Assembly: GCA_028284145.1 (NCBI GenBank)
Contig: JANQSH010000108.1
Span: 1 to 64,000, forward strand
Direction of reading: 5' to 3'
Source: Planctomycetaceae bacterium
GTDB lineage: Bacteria; Planctomycetota; Planctomycetia; Planctomycetales; Planctomycetaceae
DNA: 64,000 nt
Shown here: piece by piece, positions 9,858 to 19,365 of the stretch
Position numbering within the stretch: position 1 is the first letter of the stretch
Layout of the letters: each line of letters opens with the position of its first letter
The notes under the pieces: model-generated
Told to the model about the DNA's origin: nothing
The model's database searches: none
Seen by the model: the letters and a program-made list of their open reading frames with translations, nothing else
Made by a program: the position numbers and the translations under genes

Positions 9858-9941
9858 GGATTGGATATGTTGATACATCCAACCTGCGCAACGACAAAGC
9901 CGGACAACACAACGCATGTTCTCTTGAAGCGGGATGTTTTG

Positions 9942-11483
9942 ATGCAACGAAATATACAACTCACAATCTGTCTGATGTTGACTGCACTCGCTTCCTGCCA
10001 TGCGAGTCTCTTTGCGAAGGATGGCCCTGAACAGAAGGAGCCGGCTAACCGACCAGCAACAGTCCTGTTGATCACAAGCAACGATCTCTCTGATGCCTGG
10101 AAACCTTTTGCAAGTTGGAAGACGCGGCTTGGCAAGTCAACCAGAATTGTGACGGTTGAAGAGATCGATGCTCAATATGAAGGGGATGACATTCAACAAA
10201 AGATTCGGGTTTGTTGTCTGGAATCCATCGAGGAAAACGGAACAAGGTGGGTGATTCTCGGCGGGGACAGCCGAGGGGGGCAAAGTGGTGGTGTACCTGA
10301 TCGGGATACCGATCACAGTGGTTATTTCCGCTACAAAGACATTCCGACAGACATTTATTACATCAGCGAAACAGATTGGGACGCCAATCAGGACGGCATC
10401 TACGGCGAATGGCCCAAAGATAAGGAAGCTGTGAGTTACGTGAACAGGAAAGCGACAATTGGGCGCATTCCAGTGCGTACATCTGAAGATGTCGTCGCTT
10501 ATACGGAAAAGATCATCGAGTACGAATCACAATATCCCGAACACCGATTCGCGCACAATATGGTTTATGTCTGTCCAATTCGACATGCGCAACCAAAGCT
10601 GAAAACCAGTCAGGAGACTCTTCAACCGTTGTGGAAGAGTGGAAAAATCGAGCGGTTTTATGACGGGGAAACACCCTGGGACAACAAGCAGCCAGGAGAC
10701 CATGACCTCTCGCCGGAGAACTTCGTGGAGCTGATTAACGGGAAACAGACCGCCAAAATGCATGTTCACGGGCATGGCTATCTTCCGGTCTGGGTTCTGG
10801 AAGGCCACAAAATGGTCGGAAAGCAGCATGTTGACAAGTTGAAAAACGACAAGGCTTATCTGGCCATGACGACCGTTTCCTGTTTTACAGGTCAGTTCGA
10901 CGCGCGACAGGACCCATCCATTACCGAGGCCATGATCCGGAAACCAAATGGAGGCGCGGTTCTGATTATCGCTCCTGCTCGAGAAGGTGTTCCGGTGTTT
11001 CACAATCCGCGTACTGATATGCGGCTGATGATCACACAGGGAAAGATGGACGGCACCACGATAACGATGACGCGATTCTGGAAGCATGCCCTGAATGGAA
11101 ACCTCACAGCCGGCGAAGCGTTTCGTGCGGCAAAAGAAGAGATGATTGAGGATGCAAAAAAATCGGCTGGCTATCATTGGGTGCAGTGCGAACTCAATCT
11201 GCTCGGCGATCCGACGCTCGATTTGCGAGCCACTGATCCCAGGTCGCCGCAGTTGAACATTCCAGAAACGCTTTCCACGGGTCAACACGAGCTGACTTTC
11301 AAAACCGGAATACCGGGTGCGACAATCTGCCTCTGGAAAGAAAACGAGTGCTATGTCGTCGTCCAAGCCGACGAAAAAGGCATTGCCACAACGAAGTGCA
11401 AATGGGAAACTCCCGGAAAACTGCTCGTTACCGCATCAGGGCCAAGTCTGAATGCCAGTTTAGGTGAGATTGCCATCGAATAA
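9942..11483 (+). CDS. C25 (gingipain-type) cysteine peptidase
   Basis: 513 residues from the ATG at 9942, chosen because it opens a signal peptide (MQRNIQLTICLMLTALASC) with a possible lipobox; the longer frame reads through the MITE-A element. The catalytic region fits peptidase family C25: a His block HVHGHGY at about 276-280 and a Cys block TVSCFTGQFD with Cys at about 314, a spacing of 36 residues, close to that of gingipains. Upstream are typical parts such as RWVILGGD and TIGRIPVRT. The C-terminal 80 residues form an Ig-like beta domain. Likely a secreted or cell-envelope protease; substrate unknown. It is monocistronic, with repeats on both sides. Confidence 0.85.
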   Translation: MQRNIQLTICLMLTALASCHASLFAKDGPEQKEPANRPATVLLITSNDLSDAWKPFASWKTRLGKSTRIVTVEEIDAQYEGDDIQQKIRVCCLESIEENGTRWVILGGDSRGGQSGGVPDRDTDHSGYFRYKDIPTDIYYISETDWDANQDGIYGEWPKDKEAVSYVNRKATIGRIPVRTSEDVVAYTEKIIEYESQYPEHRFAHNMVYVCPIRHAQPKLKTSQETLQPLWKSGKIERFYDGETPWDNKQPGDHDLSPENFVELINGKQTAKMHVHGHGYLPVWVLEGHKMVGKQHVDKLKNDKAYLAMTTVSCFTGQFDARQDPSITEAMIRKPNGGAVLIIAPAREGVPVFHNPRTDMRLMITQGKMDGTTITMTRFWKHALNGNLTAGEAFRAAKEEMIEDAKKSAGYHWVQCELNLLGDPTLDLRATDPRSPQLNIPETLSTGQHELTFKTGIPGATICLWKENECYVVVQADEKGIATTKCKWETPGKLLVTASGPSLNASLGEIAIE

Positions 11484-11589
11484 CCTGAAGTGTCGAGATG
11501 CATTGATTGAGACGCCCGTCTGCAACGTCGCGATCAAGAATACAAGTCAGGTGGCGATGGTTGCAGAAGTTCCAACCGAATCCCTGTCT

Positions 11590-11688
11590 TGGAGCCATTA
11601 TGCTCTTCCGTGCCGCGATGAACGTCGTTCGGCCTGCAAACTTGAACTCCCACGAGCCAGAGACGTCACACTAAAAAGTAAATGGCTT
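11590..11688 (-). mobile_element. MITE-A copy 4
   Basis: Degenerate copy with ends GGAGCCATTATGCTC and AAAAGTAAATGGCTTCC and the internal blocks CGTGCCGCGATGAACGTCG and CACGAGCCAGAGACG. It lies between the C25 peptidase and the ZIP transporter. Confidence 0.75.
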
Positions 11689-11758
11689 CCAGCGCCTTGC
11701 CACATTCGGGGTCATCTCCGTCAGCACCATCTGCTCCGACAGAATTCCACGTTCGGTA

Positions 11759-12877
11759 ATGCGTGGGAAATCGATTCACCGGTGGATATTCTTCGTCGTG
11801 CCAAACAACTTTTCCATCTCCTTCCCGGACGAAATTCCGACGTCGCATGTTCTGCTCGCGCAGCAACCGGCAGTTCAAGACGCCCCCACGCTACTCAATG
11901 ATGCGTTGGTCGGGCATCTGATGGTCTACGTTGTGTTGATTGTTGCGGCTTCTTTGCTGGGAGGCTGGCTGCCAGACATTATCCGGCTTGGACACCGCCG
12001 TCTGCAAATGATGATCAGCGTTGTTGGCAGTCTGATGCTGGGGATCGGTCTGCTGCATCAATTGCCACACTCAGTTGTCGCCGCCTCCGCAGGGGGGAAG
12101 GGGGTGGATTATTGTGTCCTGTGGATGCTGGCTGGCATCTTGTTGACCTTTTTTCTGTTGCGCTGGTTTCATTTCCATTCTCATGATGATTCTCTAATAG
12201 TCGAAACCATACCGCAAAGTGACGACGACGAGTCTGCCCACGATCAGTCGCACGAACATGATCATCGCCACAGTCATGGACATCATCACGCACATGGTTA
12301 TGGGCATGCTCGCACAGGTGCAAAGAGTGGATGGATGGGAATCTTCATCGGCATGTCGATTCACTCTCTTCTGGATGGCGTCGCGCTGGCAGCACATGTA
12401 TCGGGCGATTACACCCACGCCATCGACTACAATTTCACCCCTTGGCTGTCGGGGCTGGGGACATTCCTCGGCGTGTTGCTGCACAAGCCGCTGGATTCCC
12501 TTTCGATTACCGCCCTCATGATGGCCCGCGGCTGGTCCCCGGCATGGCGTTGGAGCGTCAATATCGCCTATTCACTCGCCTGCCCACTTGGGACCGTGCT
12601 GTTTCTGTTCGGAGCCGAGTTTTTCACGCAACAGTACTACCTGTTTATCGCGGCATCGCTGGCATTGTCGGCGGGCGTATTTGTCTGCATCGCGTTGTCG
12701 GACCTGTTACCGGAAATCGAAATGCATTCTCATGACCGTGAACTCTATACCATCCTGATGGCGGTCGGAATTCTGCTGGCGTGGGGCATTGGTTTCCTGG
12801 AACCTGAGCACAACCACAACCTCGCTCCAGTCAACCAGTCAGATGCACCAGCCCTCAACCCCATCGACGGCAGTTAG
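11759..12877 (+). CDS. ZIP family divalent metal transporter
   Basis: 372 residues with about eight hydrophobic helices. A long histidine-rich cytosolic loop (HDQSHEHDHRHSHGHHHAHG, about 160-180) lies between helices 3 and 4. Family signatures follow: HSLLDGVAL in helix 4 and HKPLDSLSITAL in helix 5, which hold the metal site. Predicted to import zinc or a similar divalent cation across the inner membrane. The start is uncertain; the first 45 residues are not obviously part of the fold, and initiation nearer MVYVVLIVAAS is possible. The TAG stop is supplied by, or shared with, the first three bases of a MITE-C element. Confidence 0.88.
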   Translation: MRGKSIHRWIFFVVPNNFSISFPDEIPTSHVLLAQQPAVQDAPTLLNDALVGHLMVYVVLIVAASLLGGWLPDIIRLGHRRLQMMISVVGSLMLGIGLLHQLPHSVVAASAGGKGVDYCVLWMLAGILLTFFLLRWFHFHSHDDSLIVETIPQSDDDESAHDQSHEHDHRHSHGHHHAHGYGHARTGAKSGWMGIFIGMSIHSLLDGVALAAHVSGDYTHAIDYNFTPWLSGLGTFLGVLLHKPLDSLSITALMMARGWSPAWRWSVNIAYSLACPLGTVLFLFGAEFFTQQYYLFIAASLALSAGVFVCIALSDLLPEIEMHSHDRELYTILMAVGILLAWGIGFLEPEHNHNLAPVNQSDAPALNPIDGS

Positions 12878-12969
12878 AGCGCGTCCGAGATAACCGTAGC
12901 GTCATCCGAACGGGTATTTCAGTTCCAAATGGTCCGCCAGCCGCTACGATAAAACTAGACGTAGTCTAG
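12875..12969 (+). mobile_element. MITE-C copy 1
   Basis: Exactly 95 bp, bounded by TAG at both ends. The left part reads TAGAGCGCGTCCGAG and the right part ACTAGACGTAGTCTAG; internal arms CCGTAGCG and CGCTACG pair. It differs from the second copy at 49306 at only two positions. The first TAG is the in-frame stop codon of the ZIP transporter gene. Confidence 0.85.
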
Positions 12970-13104
12970 CCATCAGCCAATCGTCACGATGTGCAGAAAC
13001 GGATGCGCTGTAATCGATATACGTGGCACAAACTGTCGCTTCGGAACCCATTCCACCCTGTTACTGAATGATCATCTGGCGATCCGCAAACCGCTGGTGT
13101 AAAA

Positions 13105-13881
13105 TTGAGGCTCGACACTGGATTTAATGAGTTCAACGAGAAAGGTTCGAAATCAGTGCAATCGATCACACGTCATCTCCTCCTGCCTATGTTTATCCTT
13201 ATGTTCTCCGCAGCCGGTATTTCGGCGCAAGGAACGTTCGGCCAACGAAGTCTGGGTGGGGGTGTTTCCGGCAGTGCAGCGGCACAACGGAATCAGGGAC
13301 TTACGCAGACGGGCCAGTTGACCAGTGATGCGGCCATTGATCGAAGCGTGAATGGATTTGTCGGTGCCAGCAGCAGCAACAATGTGAGCCTGCGCAGTCA
13401 GACCAGCAACACGTCCGGGTTTGGAAATTCCTTCGGCAACTCCGGCCTGAGTGGATTCAATTCATTCAGTGGACAACGCGGTTTCGGAGGCAACAACAAT
13501 TTCGGAAACCGCAACCCGAACGCACTGCAAACCGGGACGACTGGAAACACGACATCGCAGCCAGCAGTACGAGTTCGATTGCGTGTTGGTTTTGATGTGC
13601 CGATTCGCCAACCGGATCGGCGGTCATCTGCGAGTGATCCAACATTGCCCCCTGTCGAACGACATCCGGTGGCCATGGCTTTTCAATCTCGATTGAACCG
13701 ACTGCCCCATTTTTCCGATGTCTCGAATGTGCAGGTACAGGTTGATGGTCGGACGGCTGCCATTTCGGGAACCGTTTCCTCCCGGCGTGAGCATGATCTG
13801 ATTCTGCGACTGGCGTTATTGGAACCGGGCATCGATGTGATAGAAGACCAGTTGTCGGTCGCTGCCAATCCATTGCCGTAA
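13105..13881 (+). CDS. Secreted BON-domain protein
   Basis: 258 residues as drawn; a GTG at 13156 (VQSITRHLLLPMF) would give a more standard signal peptide ending near ISAQG and may be the true start. After a Gly/Ser/Asn-rich low-complexity segment (roughly 60-150), the C-terminal 75 residues (FQSRLNRLPHFSDVSNVQVQ, then GRTAAISGTVSSRREHDLIL) fit the BON fold, a phospholipid- or envelope-associated module. Likely located in the cell envelope. It is on its own between the MITE-C element and a repeat island; no operon partner. Confidence 0.7.
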   Translation: MRLDTGFNEFNEKGSKSVQSITRHLLLPMFILMFSAAGISAQGTFGQRSLGGGVSGSAAAQRNQGLTQTGQLTSDAAIDRSVNGFVGASSSNNVSLRSQTSNTSGFGNSFGNSGLSGFNSFSGQRGFGGNNNFGNRNPNALQTGTTGNTTSQPAVRVRLRVGFDVPIRQPDRRSSASDPTLPPVERHPVAMAFQSRLNRLPHFSDVSNVQVQVDGRTAAISGTVSSRREHDLILRLALLEPGIDVIEDQLSVAANPLP

Positions 13882-13916
13882 ACCCAGGTTCGTCAGTTCT
13901 TTTCCTCGTTGCGACT

Positions 13917-14230
13917 TCATTCCGCGACGTACAATGTCGCGGCTGGTCATGTCGTTTGCCGTCATTCCTACACGGTGTGAAATCCAATGTGGGGGGGAAT
14001 CCAGTTTTCTGACATGCTCTGGATTCCCGCCTGCGCGGGGATGACGGAAAGACCAAAATCCTGCCGAACTCATCCCGTCCGTCTTCTTCAGGAAAGAGCT
14101 TTCGACGGGATGACAGGATCAACAGGACAGTCGCATTGCGCATGAAGAAAAACAGAACAATGCAGAACAGAAAGATACAGCACTGCGTTACTCTTCTGAA
14201 ACAAAGCATGCAACGCAGCTATCGGAATTC
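13917..14230. repeat. Composite repeat island 1
   Basis: Three repeats in a row. First, an inverted repeat around CATTCCGCGACGTACAATG. Second (13961-14048), a GTCATTCC-type element whose minus strand reads CGTCATCCCCGCGCAGGCGG and ends near CCGTGTAGGAATGACG. Third (about 14087-14230), a CCTGT-type block with GGATGACAGGATCAACAGG and CATTGCGCATGAAGAAAAAC. All three have counterparts at 42668-43163. No gene is supported here; the open minus-strand readings are translations of the repeats. Confidence 0.75.
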
Positions 14231-14349
14231 CTCCTCCTGATAACTCCGTTATCCCGGTTTGGCGAGCAAGCTGGAGCACCCGCGTTCGAAGACGAACTTA
14301 CTGTCACCCAACCAGCCGATTGATCACGCAGGCACATTTGGCGTGCGGA

Positions 14350-15474
14350 TTATTTTTCCGCGTCGGCTTTTGAACCCTCTCCCGTGGTCGGCAGGAAAAC
14401 CGGTTCATCATCATTGTTCCACGGTCGACGCTGACCATCAAGTTGTCGCAACCGTCGCCGCAATTCGTGCAGCCGCTCTTTTGGAAACCCCTTTGCTGAA
14501 GTGCCGAATTGCTGGTTCAATGATGGCGATTCTATCGTGGAACCACCCTCCAATTGTTGTCGCAAGGCAGACCGGCGCGCTTCCAATGTTGATGCCGCGT
14601 CAACAACCCGGGTGAATTGTTCCAGCCGGTCTGCCGCGTCGTCCATTCGCACGGTTGATTCGACATGAGTCGCCCGTCGAATCCGCTGGCTGGTTTCCTG
14701 CGGCACACGAATGGTCGTCGTCTGCATCTTTCGTTTTCGCTGATTTGTTAAACGTCTCCAGTCCCGCAAATCGATCGTCTCATGTGATGTCCGTTGAATG
14801 ACCGGACGATCATCCGATTGAGATTTGGTCGCACGGAGCATTCCGTCTTGCGGGCCGAGAATGCCCGATGGAGATCCCCCATTTTCGGCATCCGCTTCAT
14901 CCCTGCTGCCGGGAAGGACATTCAACGTTTGATGCCCCATCACAATTTTGCCGACACTGGAAGTAAAAACTGGCAGCAACGTGACTGTTTTCATTTCTCC
15001 GCCCACTTCATCCCACGGCAGCCATACACTGTAGGAAGAACCAAGTTTCGATTCGCTGTAGTGTTTCCTGAGTTGCTCCGGCGTGAAAACATATTTGCGA
15101 TCCGCTTTGCGATTTGTCTGTTGACTGCTCGTGTCATCAAACGCGTACACAACCAGTTGACCTTCCACCGGCGTCGTCTTGTTCACATCGTTGTAGAAGT
15201 AAATTCGCCCACCAAAACCACGCACCGTTGGCTTGCCGGGGGTGTGCAGAACGTCGTCGGTCCAGATGCTGGCTACCCGCGAGGCCTGGGGGTGTTCACT
15301 CTCGACGAGCGTTTCCTCTTTTTTCTTTTTCCACTTCCACATGTCGATGCTGCCCATATCGGGAAACGACTGACACCCCGATATCAGGACGACAACCAGC
15401 AAACAGGGCAGAACCCGCGCAGCAACGACAGATCGTCGCGAAATGGATTGAATTCGTTGGGTGTAGTGGAACAT
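14350..15474 (-). CDS. Lipoprotein downstream of the secretin
   Basis: 374 residues from the ATG at 15474, which shares its A with the TGA stop of the secretin gene (TGATG), so the two are translationally coupled. Lipobox ISGCQS near residue 35 after a basic N-region. The mature protein has a KWKKKKEE stretch, a beta-rich domain (GGRIYFYNDVNKTTPVEG, YVFTPEQLRKHYSESKLG) and a charged C-terminal tail with several predicted helices. I do not recognise a named family; similar lipoproteins are common in Planctomycetota. Its coupling to the secretin makes a pilotin-like or outer-membrane assembly role a reasonable inference, unproven. Confidence 0.78.
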   Translation of the reverse strand: MFHYTQRIQSISRRSVVAARVLPCLLVVVLISGCQSFPDMGSIDMWKWKKKKEETLVESEHPQASRVASIWTDDVLHTPGKPTVRGFGGRIYFYNDVNKTTPVEGQLVVYAFDDTSSQQTNRKADRKYVFTPEQLRKHYSESKLGSSYSVWLPWDEVGGEMKTVTLLPVFTSSVGKIVMGHQTLNVLPGSRDEADAENGGSPSGILGPQDGMLRATKSQSDDRPVIQRTSHETIDLRDWRRLTNQRKRKMQTTTIRVPQETSQRIRRATHVESTVRMDDAADRLEQFTRVVDAASTLEARRSALRQQLEGGSTIESPSLNQQFGTSAKGFPKERLHELRRRLRQLDGQRRPWNNDDEPVFLPTTGEGSKADAEK

Positions 15475-18400
15475 CAGTGGATGACTTTTTGTTGGATTTC
15501 GTTCAGATTGGACGATTCGTGGACTTCGTGATGGAAGGGATCCCAATCGGGATGATTCGGATGCTTCACGCTCGTGTTCTTTGAACGGCGGGCGGGTTGG
15601 GAACGGTATTCGGCGATCGGTCGCGGCGTGTCACTGCCGGAATAACCATGCTTCAATCGCACCGGCTCTCGCGCGGACAAAGCATGTCCCGCTGGTTGAA
15701 CGTGTTGGTTTCGCTGACGATGATCAGACTGGTCAGGAATCGCCGGAGCGGGCGTTGGTAAGATCGGGTTATGGAACTCCAATCGGGGTGAAGGCCCATC
15801 AAGGCGTGGCAACACTCCCGATTCACTCGGAGGAGCCGCCGGGAAAACAGCTTCCGGTTCCATCATGAACATGGTTCCCGAAGGATCGATGTGAGGGTAG
15901 ATGACCTGGCAATCCTTACCAAAGGCGTTCGGTCTGCAAAAGAGATCGGATCGTCCCACCAGTCCGACATCGCCATGCATTTCGGTCACATCTGCCAGGC
16001 ACCAACTCATTCGTTCTGATTCCGCGTAGTTGATCGAATCGTAATCAGAATCAGCCTGAACGATTTTGGGCGTCATGAAGATCAGCAGTTCCGTCCGGCG
16101 ATCATCTTTCGTTTCGTATTCAAAAGCCTTACCCAACAGCGGGATGTCCGACAGATAAGGAATTCGACGCGTGCGTTGCGATTTGCGGTTGGTGATCAAC
16201 CCGGCGAAGACAACCGTCTGATCGCTATACGCGCTGATCGTTGTTTGGGCGGTGGTTGTCTCGATGGGGGGCGAAAAGACCGGGTTGCCGTTGATGTCAA
16301 CCGCCACCGGCACGCCATCCGCCGCTTCGCCCAGCTGTGATTTCTCGGCATCCAGCGCCATCACGACCAGGCCATCCTGATTGATCCGCGCCTGCACCCG
16401 CAACAAGATGCCGACATCTTCGTCCTGCGTCGAATTGATGACCGCTCCCGTATCGGTCACCGTACTGGCAACGATCCGCGGCACACGTTGGCCAATTTGA
16501 ATGAAGGCCGCCTGGTTGTCGAGTGTCATCACCTGCGGGCGACTGAGAATCTGCAGTTTTCCTGCCTCGTGCAGTGCACGAATCAGAATCTGGACGGATT
16601 CGTTCGCGGCGGAAATCACCAGACCGCCGTAACCCCGGTCGGTGTTCAATCGCCCGACACCAAAGGAGGAAAGCCCCTGCGAAGCGAGTGCGGCCCGAGT
16701 TGCGAGGGAAACGGCGTCCGGGCTGTTTCCCAGGTCGGCATTGTTGAAATTGAAGCCGGGAGTCAGATTCGTCGCATCACCCGTCGCCGGGTCAAACCCG
16801 AATATCCCGCGATCGAACAGCAGAGAGTCCTGCAGACCGAATTCCATGCCGTGCTCCTTGAAGTTGTCCAGCACGACCTCGGCAATCACCACCTGGACCA
16901 TCACCATTGGCGGGCGGAAATCGAGTTCCTTGATCATCTCGATCACCTGCTCGAAGTAGCGCGGCGTGGCGCTGACGATGAGCGTGTTTGTGACGACTTC
17001 AGGAACTACGATCACTTCCCGCTCGATCTGCTCAAATGGACTGATCGCCTGATTAAACAGCAGTTGTTGCTGGATCAGTTCCCGCTGGCTTTGCAGAAAC
17101 GTGGTGATCGAGTTGGCGACATCCAGAGCCGGGGCGTTTTTCAAACGGTATACGACGATCTTTCGTGTCTCGATATCCCCTTCATCCAGTCGCAGCAACA
17201 ACGCCTCGACCACGCTCAAGTCACCGACCGAGCCGGTCGCAATAATGCTGTTGGTGCGGACATCGACAGCGAACCGCAGCGGGACAAGGGAGCTTTCGTT
17301 GCCGTTGGTCTGTTGCAGAGATTGACCGACAAAGACACCGGAAGTCGTCCCGGCCCCTGCCGTCGCCGGAAGACCGAAGAGTTGTTGCAGCATCAGCGTC
17401 AGGTTGGTTGCATCGCCATTGACGATCGTAAAGACCTTGATCTGCGCTTCGGCATCCGGCATGCGATCCAATTGCTGAATGAGCATCTCAATCAGTTCCA
17501 TGCTTTGCGGTGGTCCGGTCACCAGGAGTGCATTGCCGGTGGTATCTGCCTGAACCGTCACATCCGAAAGAATGCCTGATTTGATCAGTTTGCCCTTTTC
17601 TGAATCAATCTGTGTCATTTGCAAAACGGCGGAGCGCACACGTTGCGATGTGGCATTGGGTGCAGCACCAGCGGTCGATGTTCCGCTCGATCCCTGAAAC
17701 GCACCTTGTAATACCGGTGCAAGAGTTTCCGCACGGGTATTTTTCAATCGGAATACGCGCACCTCGTTCACCGCTGGTGACGTGGCGACATCCAACTCAG
17801 CAATCAATTGCTGAATCTCTTTCATATCGCGCGGGCTGGCCTGTACAACCAGCGCATTGCTGCGGAAATCGGAGATCACTTTCACACGCGTGTCGAGCCC
17901 TTCCCGCTCGGCATAGAAGGTTTCGATCTTCTCTTCCGCATCCTCTGCCGACATGTGTTTTAATCGAATCACCTGTAATTCGTCGGGATTGACGGTTTTC
18001 TGATCCAGTTTGCCGACCAGCTCTTCCACCCGCCTGATACCCTCCGCAGGACCGATCAACAGTAATGCATTCGGTTTCACCAGCGGTGTAATGCTCACCA
18101 ACCCGCTACGGGGCGCAAGCAATGTAGCGTAGAGTGTCGTGATAATGCCCGAGAGTGCCTGGCTTTCGACATGCTGCAGATGGTAAACCTTGATTTCGGG
18201 AAGGTTAACCGTACTCTGCTTTTCGATTTCGGCGATCACCTCCATTACCCGTTGCACATCTTTTTTATTGCCTCGCAGGATAATGACGTCCAATTCGGGA
18301 ATGACTTCAACCTGCACGTTGCCGATCAGCCCCAACTGCCCGGTTTCCGGTTCATCCAAATTCTGCCGTTTTTGATCGACATCAGAATTGGTGCCTCCTT

Positions 18401-19178
18401 CCGGCGGTTGTAAACCTTGCGCGATTTCGCGCCGTTCTGCCGCACGCAAGAAGGAGATTGTGTCCTTGATCTGTTTCAGGTTGGCGTTGCGCAGGGGAAT
18501 GGACTGCTGCTGGTGCGTCATTTCTTTGAAGGGAAAATCGAGTGTGAGCAGTAATCGCTGCCACGATTGCAATCGCGATTTTGGCGTTTCCACCAGCACG
18601 CCTTGCGAAGTGTGATCGACCTGCATCCTGACCATCCCATGTTTGGGCGAGTTGATGTGAAGAGTCGTCTTACCCAAAGTGGCATCGCTGCTGGATCGAA
18701 TCTCGCTACCGAATATCTGCCGAATGCGGTTATGCAAGTGGTCGATCGAGATGTGTTTCAGAGTGTGCTTGAAGCTGACTCGTTCTTCGAGAGGTTTCTC
18801 AATTGATGATTCTTCGACGGAAGCAGATCGGGGCAACCGTTGTAACAAACCCGAAATCTCCCGGTGAACCGCTGGCCTGGCGAGAACCAGCAATTGCGAC
18901 GTTCGCACATCGGGCGAGAGTTTGACGTCGGTTGAGTTTCCGAATCGATCGGTCAATGCCTGTGTCACACGTTGCAACTGATCAGCGGGAATCGAATAAG
19001 CCCGGATGTTCGCCACATCGACGTTATTATCTTCTGGTCGGCTGACTTCCGGGGCCGGTTCCTGTGCCCGCAAACGCAGAGGCACGATATCGGCACTGAA
19101 CCAGGCAATGCCGATGACCGTGAAACCGGCGAAGACCTGAATGAGAAATCTGCGAAGAAGTTGTGTCAATGTCGTCAT
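15474..19178 (-). CDS. gspD: Type II secretion secretin, very large, many NolW repeats
   Basis: 1234 residues from the ATG at 19178 (MTTLTQLLRRFLIQV, signal peptide; AGG about nine bases upstream). A series of secretin-N/NolW modules covers roughly residues 40-800, recognisable by repeats of the type V-x-RLKN/YHLQH...NALLLIGPAEGIRRVEEL. The secretin barrel domain follows (roughly 830-1080) with VVIAEVVLDNFKEHGMEFG, LSRPQVMTLDNQAAFIQIG and IPYLSDIPLLGKAFEYETK. The last 150 residues are Pro-rich and of low complexity. Typical GspD is about 650-750 residues, so this one is nearly double, mostly through extra N-domains. It forms the outer-membrane channel for the pseudopilus-driven secretion encoded just upstream. 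Confidence 0.92.
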   Translation of the reverse strand: MTTLTQLLRRFLIQVFAGFTVIGIAWFSADIVPLRLRAQEPAPEVSRPEDNNVDVANIRAYSIPADQLQRVTQALTDRFGNSTDVKLSPDVRTSQLLVLARPAVHREISGLLQRLPRSASVEESSIEKPLEERVSFKHTLKHISIDHLHNRIRQIFGSEIRSSSDATLGKTTLHINSPKHGMVRMQVDHTSQGVLVETPKSRLQSWQRLLLTLDFPFKEMTHQQQSIPLRNANLKQIKDTISFLRAAERREIAQGLQPPEGGTNSDVDQKRQNLDEPETGQLGLIGNVQVEVIPELDVIILRGNKKDVQRVMEVIAEIEKQSTVNLPEIKVYHLQHVESQALSGIITTLYATLLAPRSGLVSITPLVKPNALLLIGPAEGIRRVEELVGKLDQKTVNPDELQVIRLKHMSAEDAEEKIETFYAEREGLDTRVKVISDFRSNALVVQASPRDMKEIQQLIAELDVATSPAVNEVRVFRLKNTRAETLAPVLQGAFQGSSGTSTAGAAPNATSQRVRSAVLQMTQIDSEKGKLIKSGILSDVTVQADTTGNALLVTGPPQSMELIEMLIQQLDRMPDAEAQIKVFTIVNGDATNLTLMLQQLFGLPATAGAGTTSGVFVGQSLQQTNGNESSLVPLRFAVDVRTNSIIATGSVGDLSVVEALLLRLDEGDIETRKIVVYRLKNAPALDVANSITTFLQSQRELIQQQLLFNQAISPFEQIEREVIVVPEVVTNTLIVSATPRYFEQVIEMIKELDFRPPMVMVQVVIAEVVLDNFKEHGMEFGLQDSLLFDRGIFGFDPATGDATNLTPGFNFNNADLGNSPDAVSLATRAALASQGLSSFGVGRLNTDRGYGGLVISAANESVQILIRALHEAGKLQILSRPQVMTLDNQAAFIQIGQRVPRIVASTVTDTGAVINSTQDEDVGILLRVQARINQDGLVVMALDAEKSQLGEAADGVPVAVDINGNPVFSPPIETTTAQTTISAYSDQTVVFAGLITNRKSQRTRRIPYLSDIPLLGKAFEYETKDDRRTELLIFMTPKIVQADSDYDSINYAESERMSWCLADVTEMHGDVGLVGRSDLFCRPNAFGKDCQVIYPHIDPSGTMFMMEPEAVFPAAPPSESGVLPRLDGPSPRLEFHNPILPTPAPAIPDQSDHRQRNQHVQPAGHALSAREPVRLKHGYSGSDTPRPIAEYRSQPARRSKNTSVKHPNHPDWDPFHHEVHESSNLNEIQQKVIH

Positions 19179-19365
19179 GAAAGGGAACCTGCGTACTGAG
19201 AGGCGACGAACTGTTGATCCGGAGCCCGGATCGGAGCCGAATTGAACGGAGTGCACCGCACAATCGTTATAATCGGCATAGTTTGATGCGCAACTTGACC
19301 CTGGTTTTCACCGTTGGAACACGAAAGCCAAATGGCCTAACCAGCCCTGAGATATTCAGTTGCAA

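Larger units (their letters stand above)
8944..9941. other. 998-bp gene-poor gap upstream of the sigma factor
   Basis: This gap separates the minus-strand sigma operon from the plus-strand C25 peptidase. It contains a stem-loop at 9061-9094, one MITE-B and one MITE-A copy. At 9170-9450 a minus-strand reading stays open and is predicted to encode segments such as EIAVVATEHRLPVFLLPLECR. I do not recognise it, it has no credible start, and its N-terminal part lies in the MITE-B copy; it may be a decayed gene. Promoters for both flanking units should lie here, but none is clear. Confidence 0.5.

Noticed and set aside
10527-11366. Minus-strand reading opposite the C25 peptidase
   Set aside because: Antisense to the catalytic region; composition typical of a shadow frame.
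11666-11878. Minus-strand 70-codon reading upstream of and overlapping the ZIP gene
   Set aside because: No start signal or family match; it overlaps the transporter N-terminus. A gene remnant is possible but unsupported.
13466-14209. Minus-strand reading over the BON gene and repeat island 1
   Set aside because: Its first half translates the CCTGT and GTCATTCC repeats (the usual SSPRRRESR artefact) and the rest is antisense to the BON gene.
16488-17579. Plus-strand reading of about 360 codons opposite the secretin
   Set aside because: Antisense to clear secretin-N repeats; no domain and no ribosome site.
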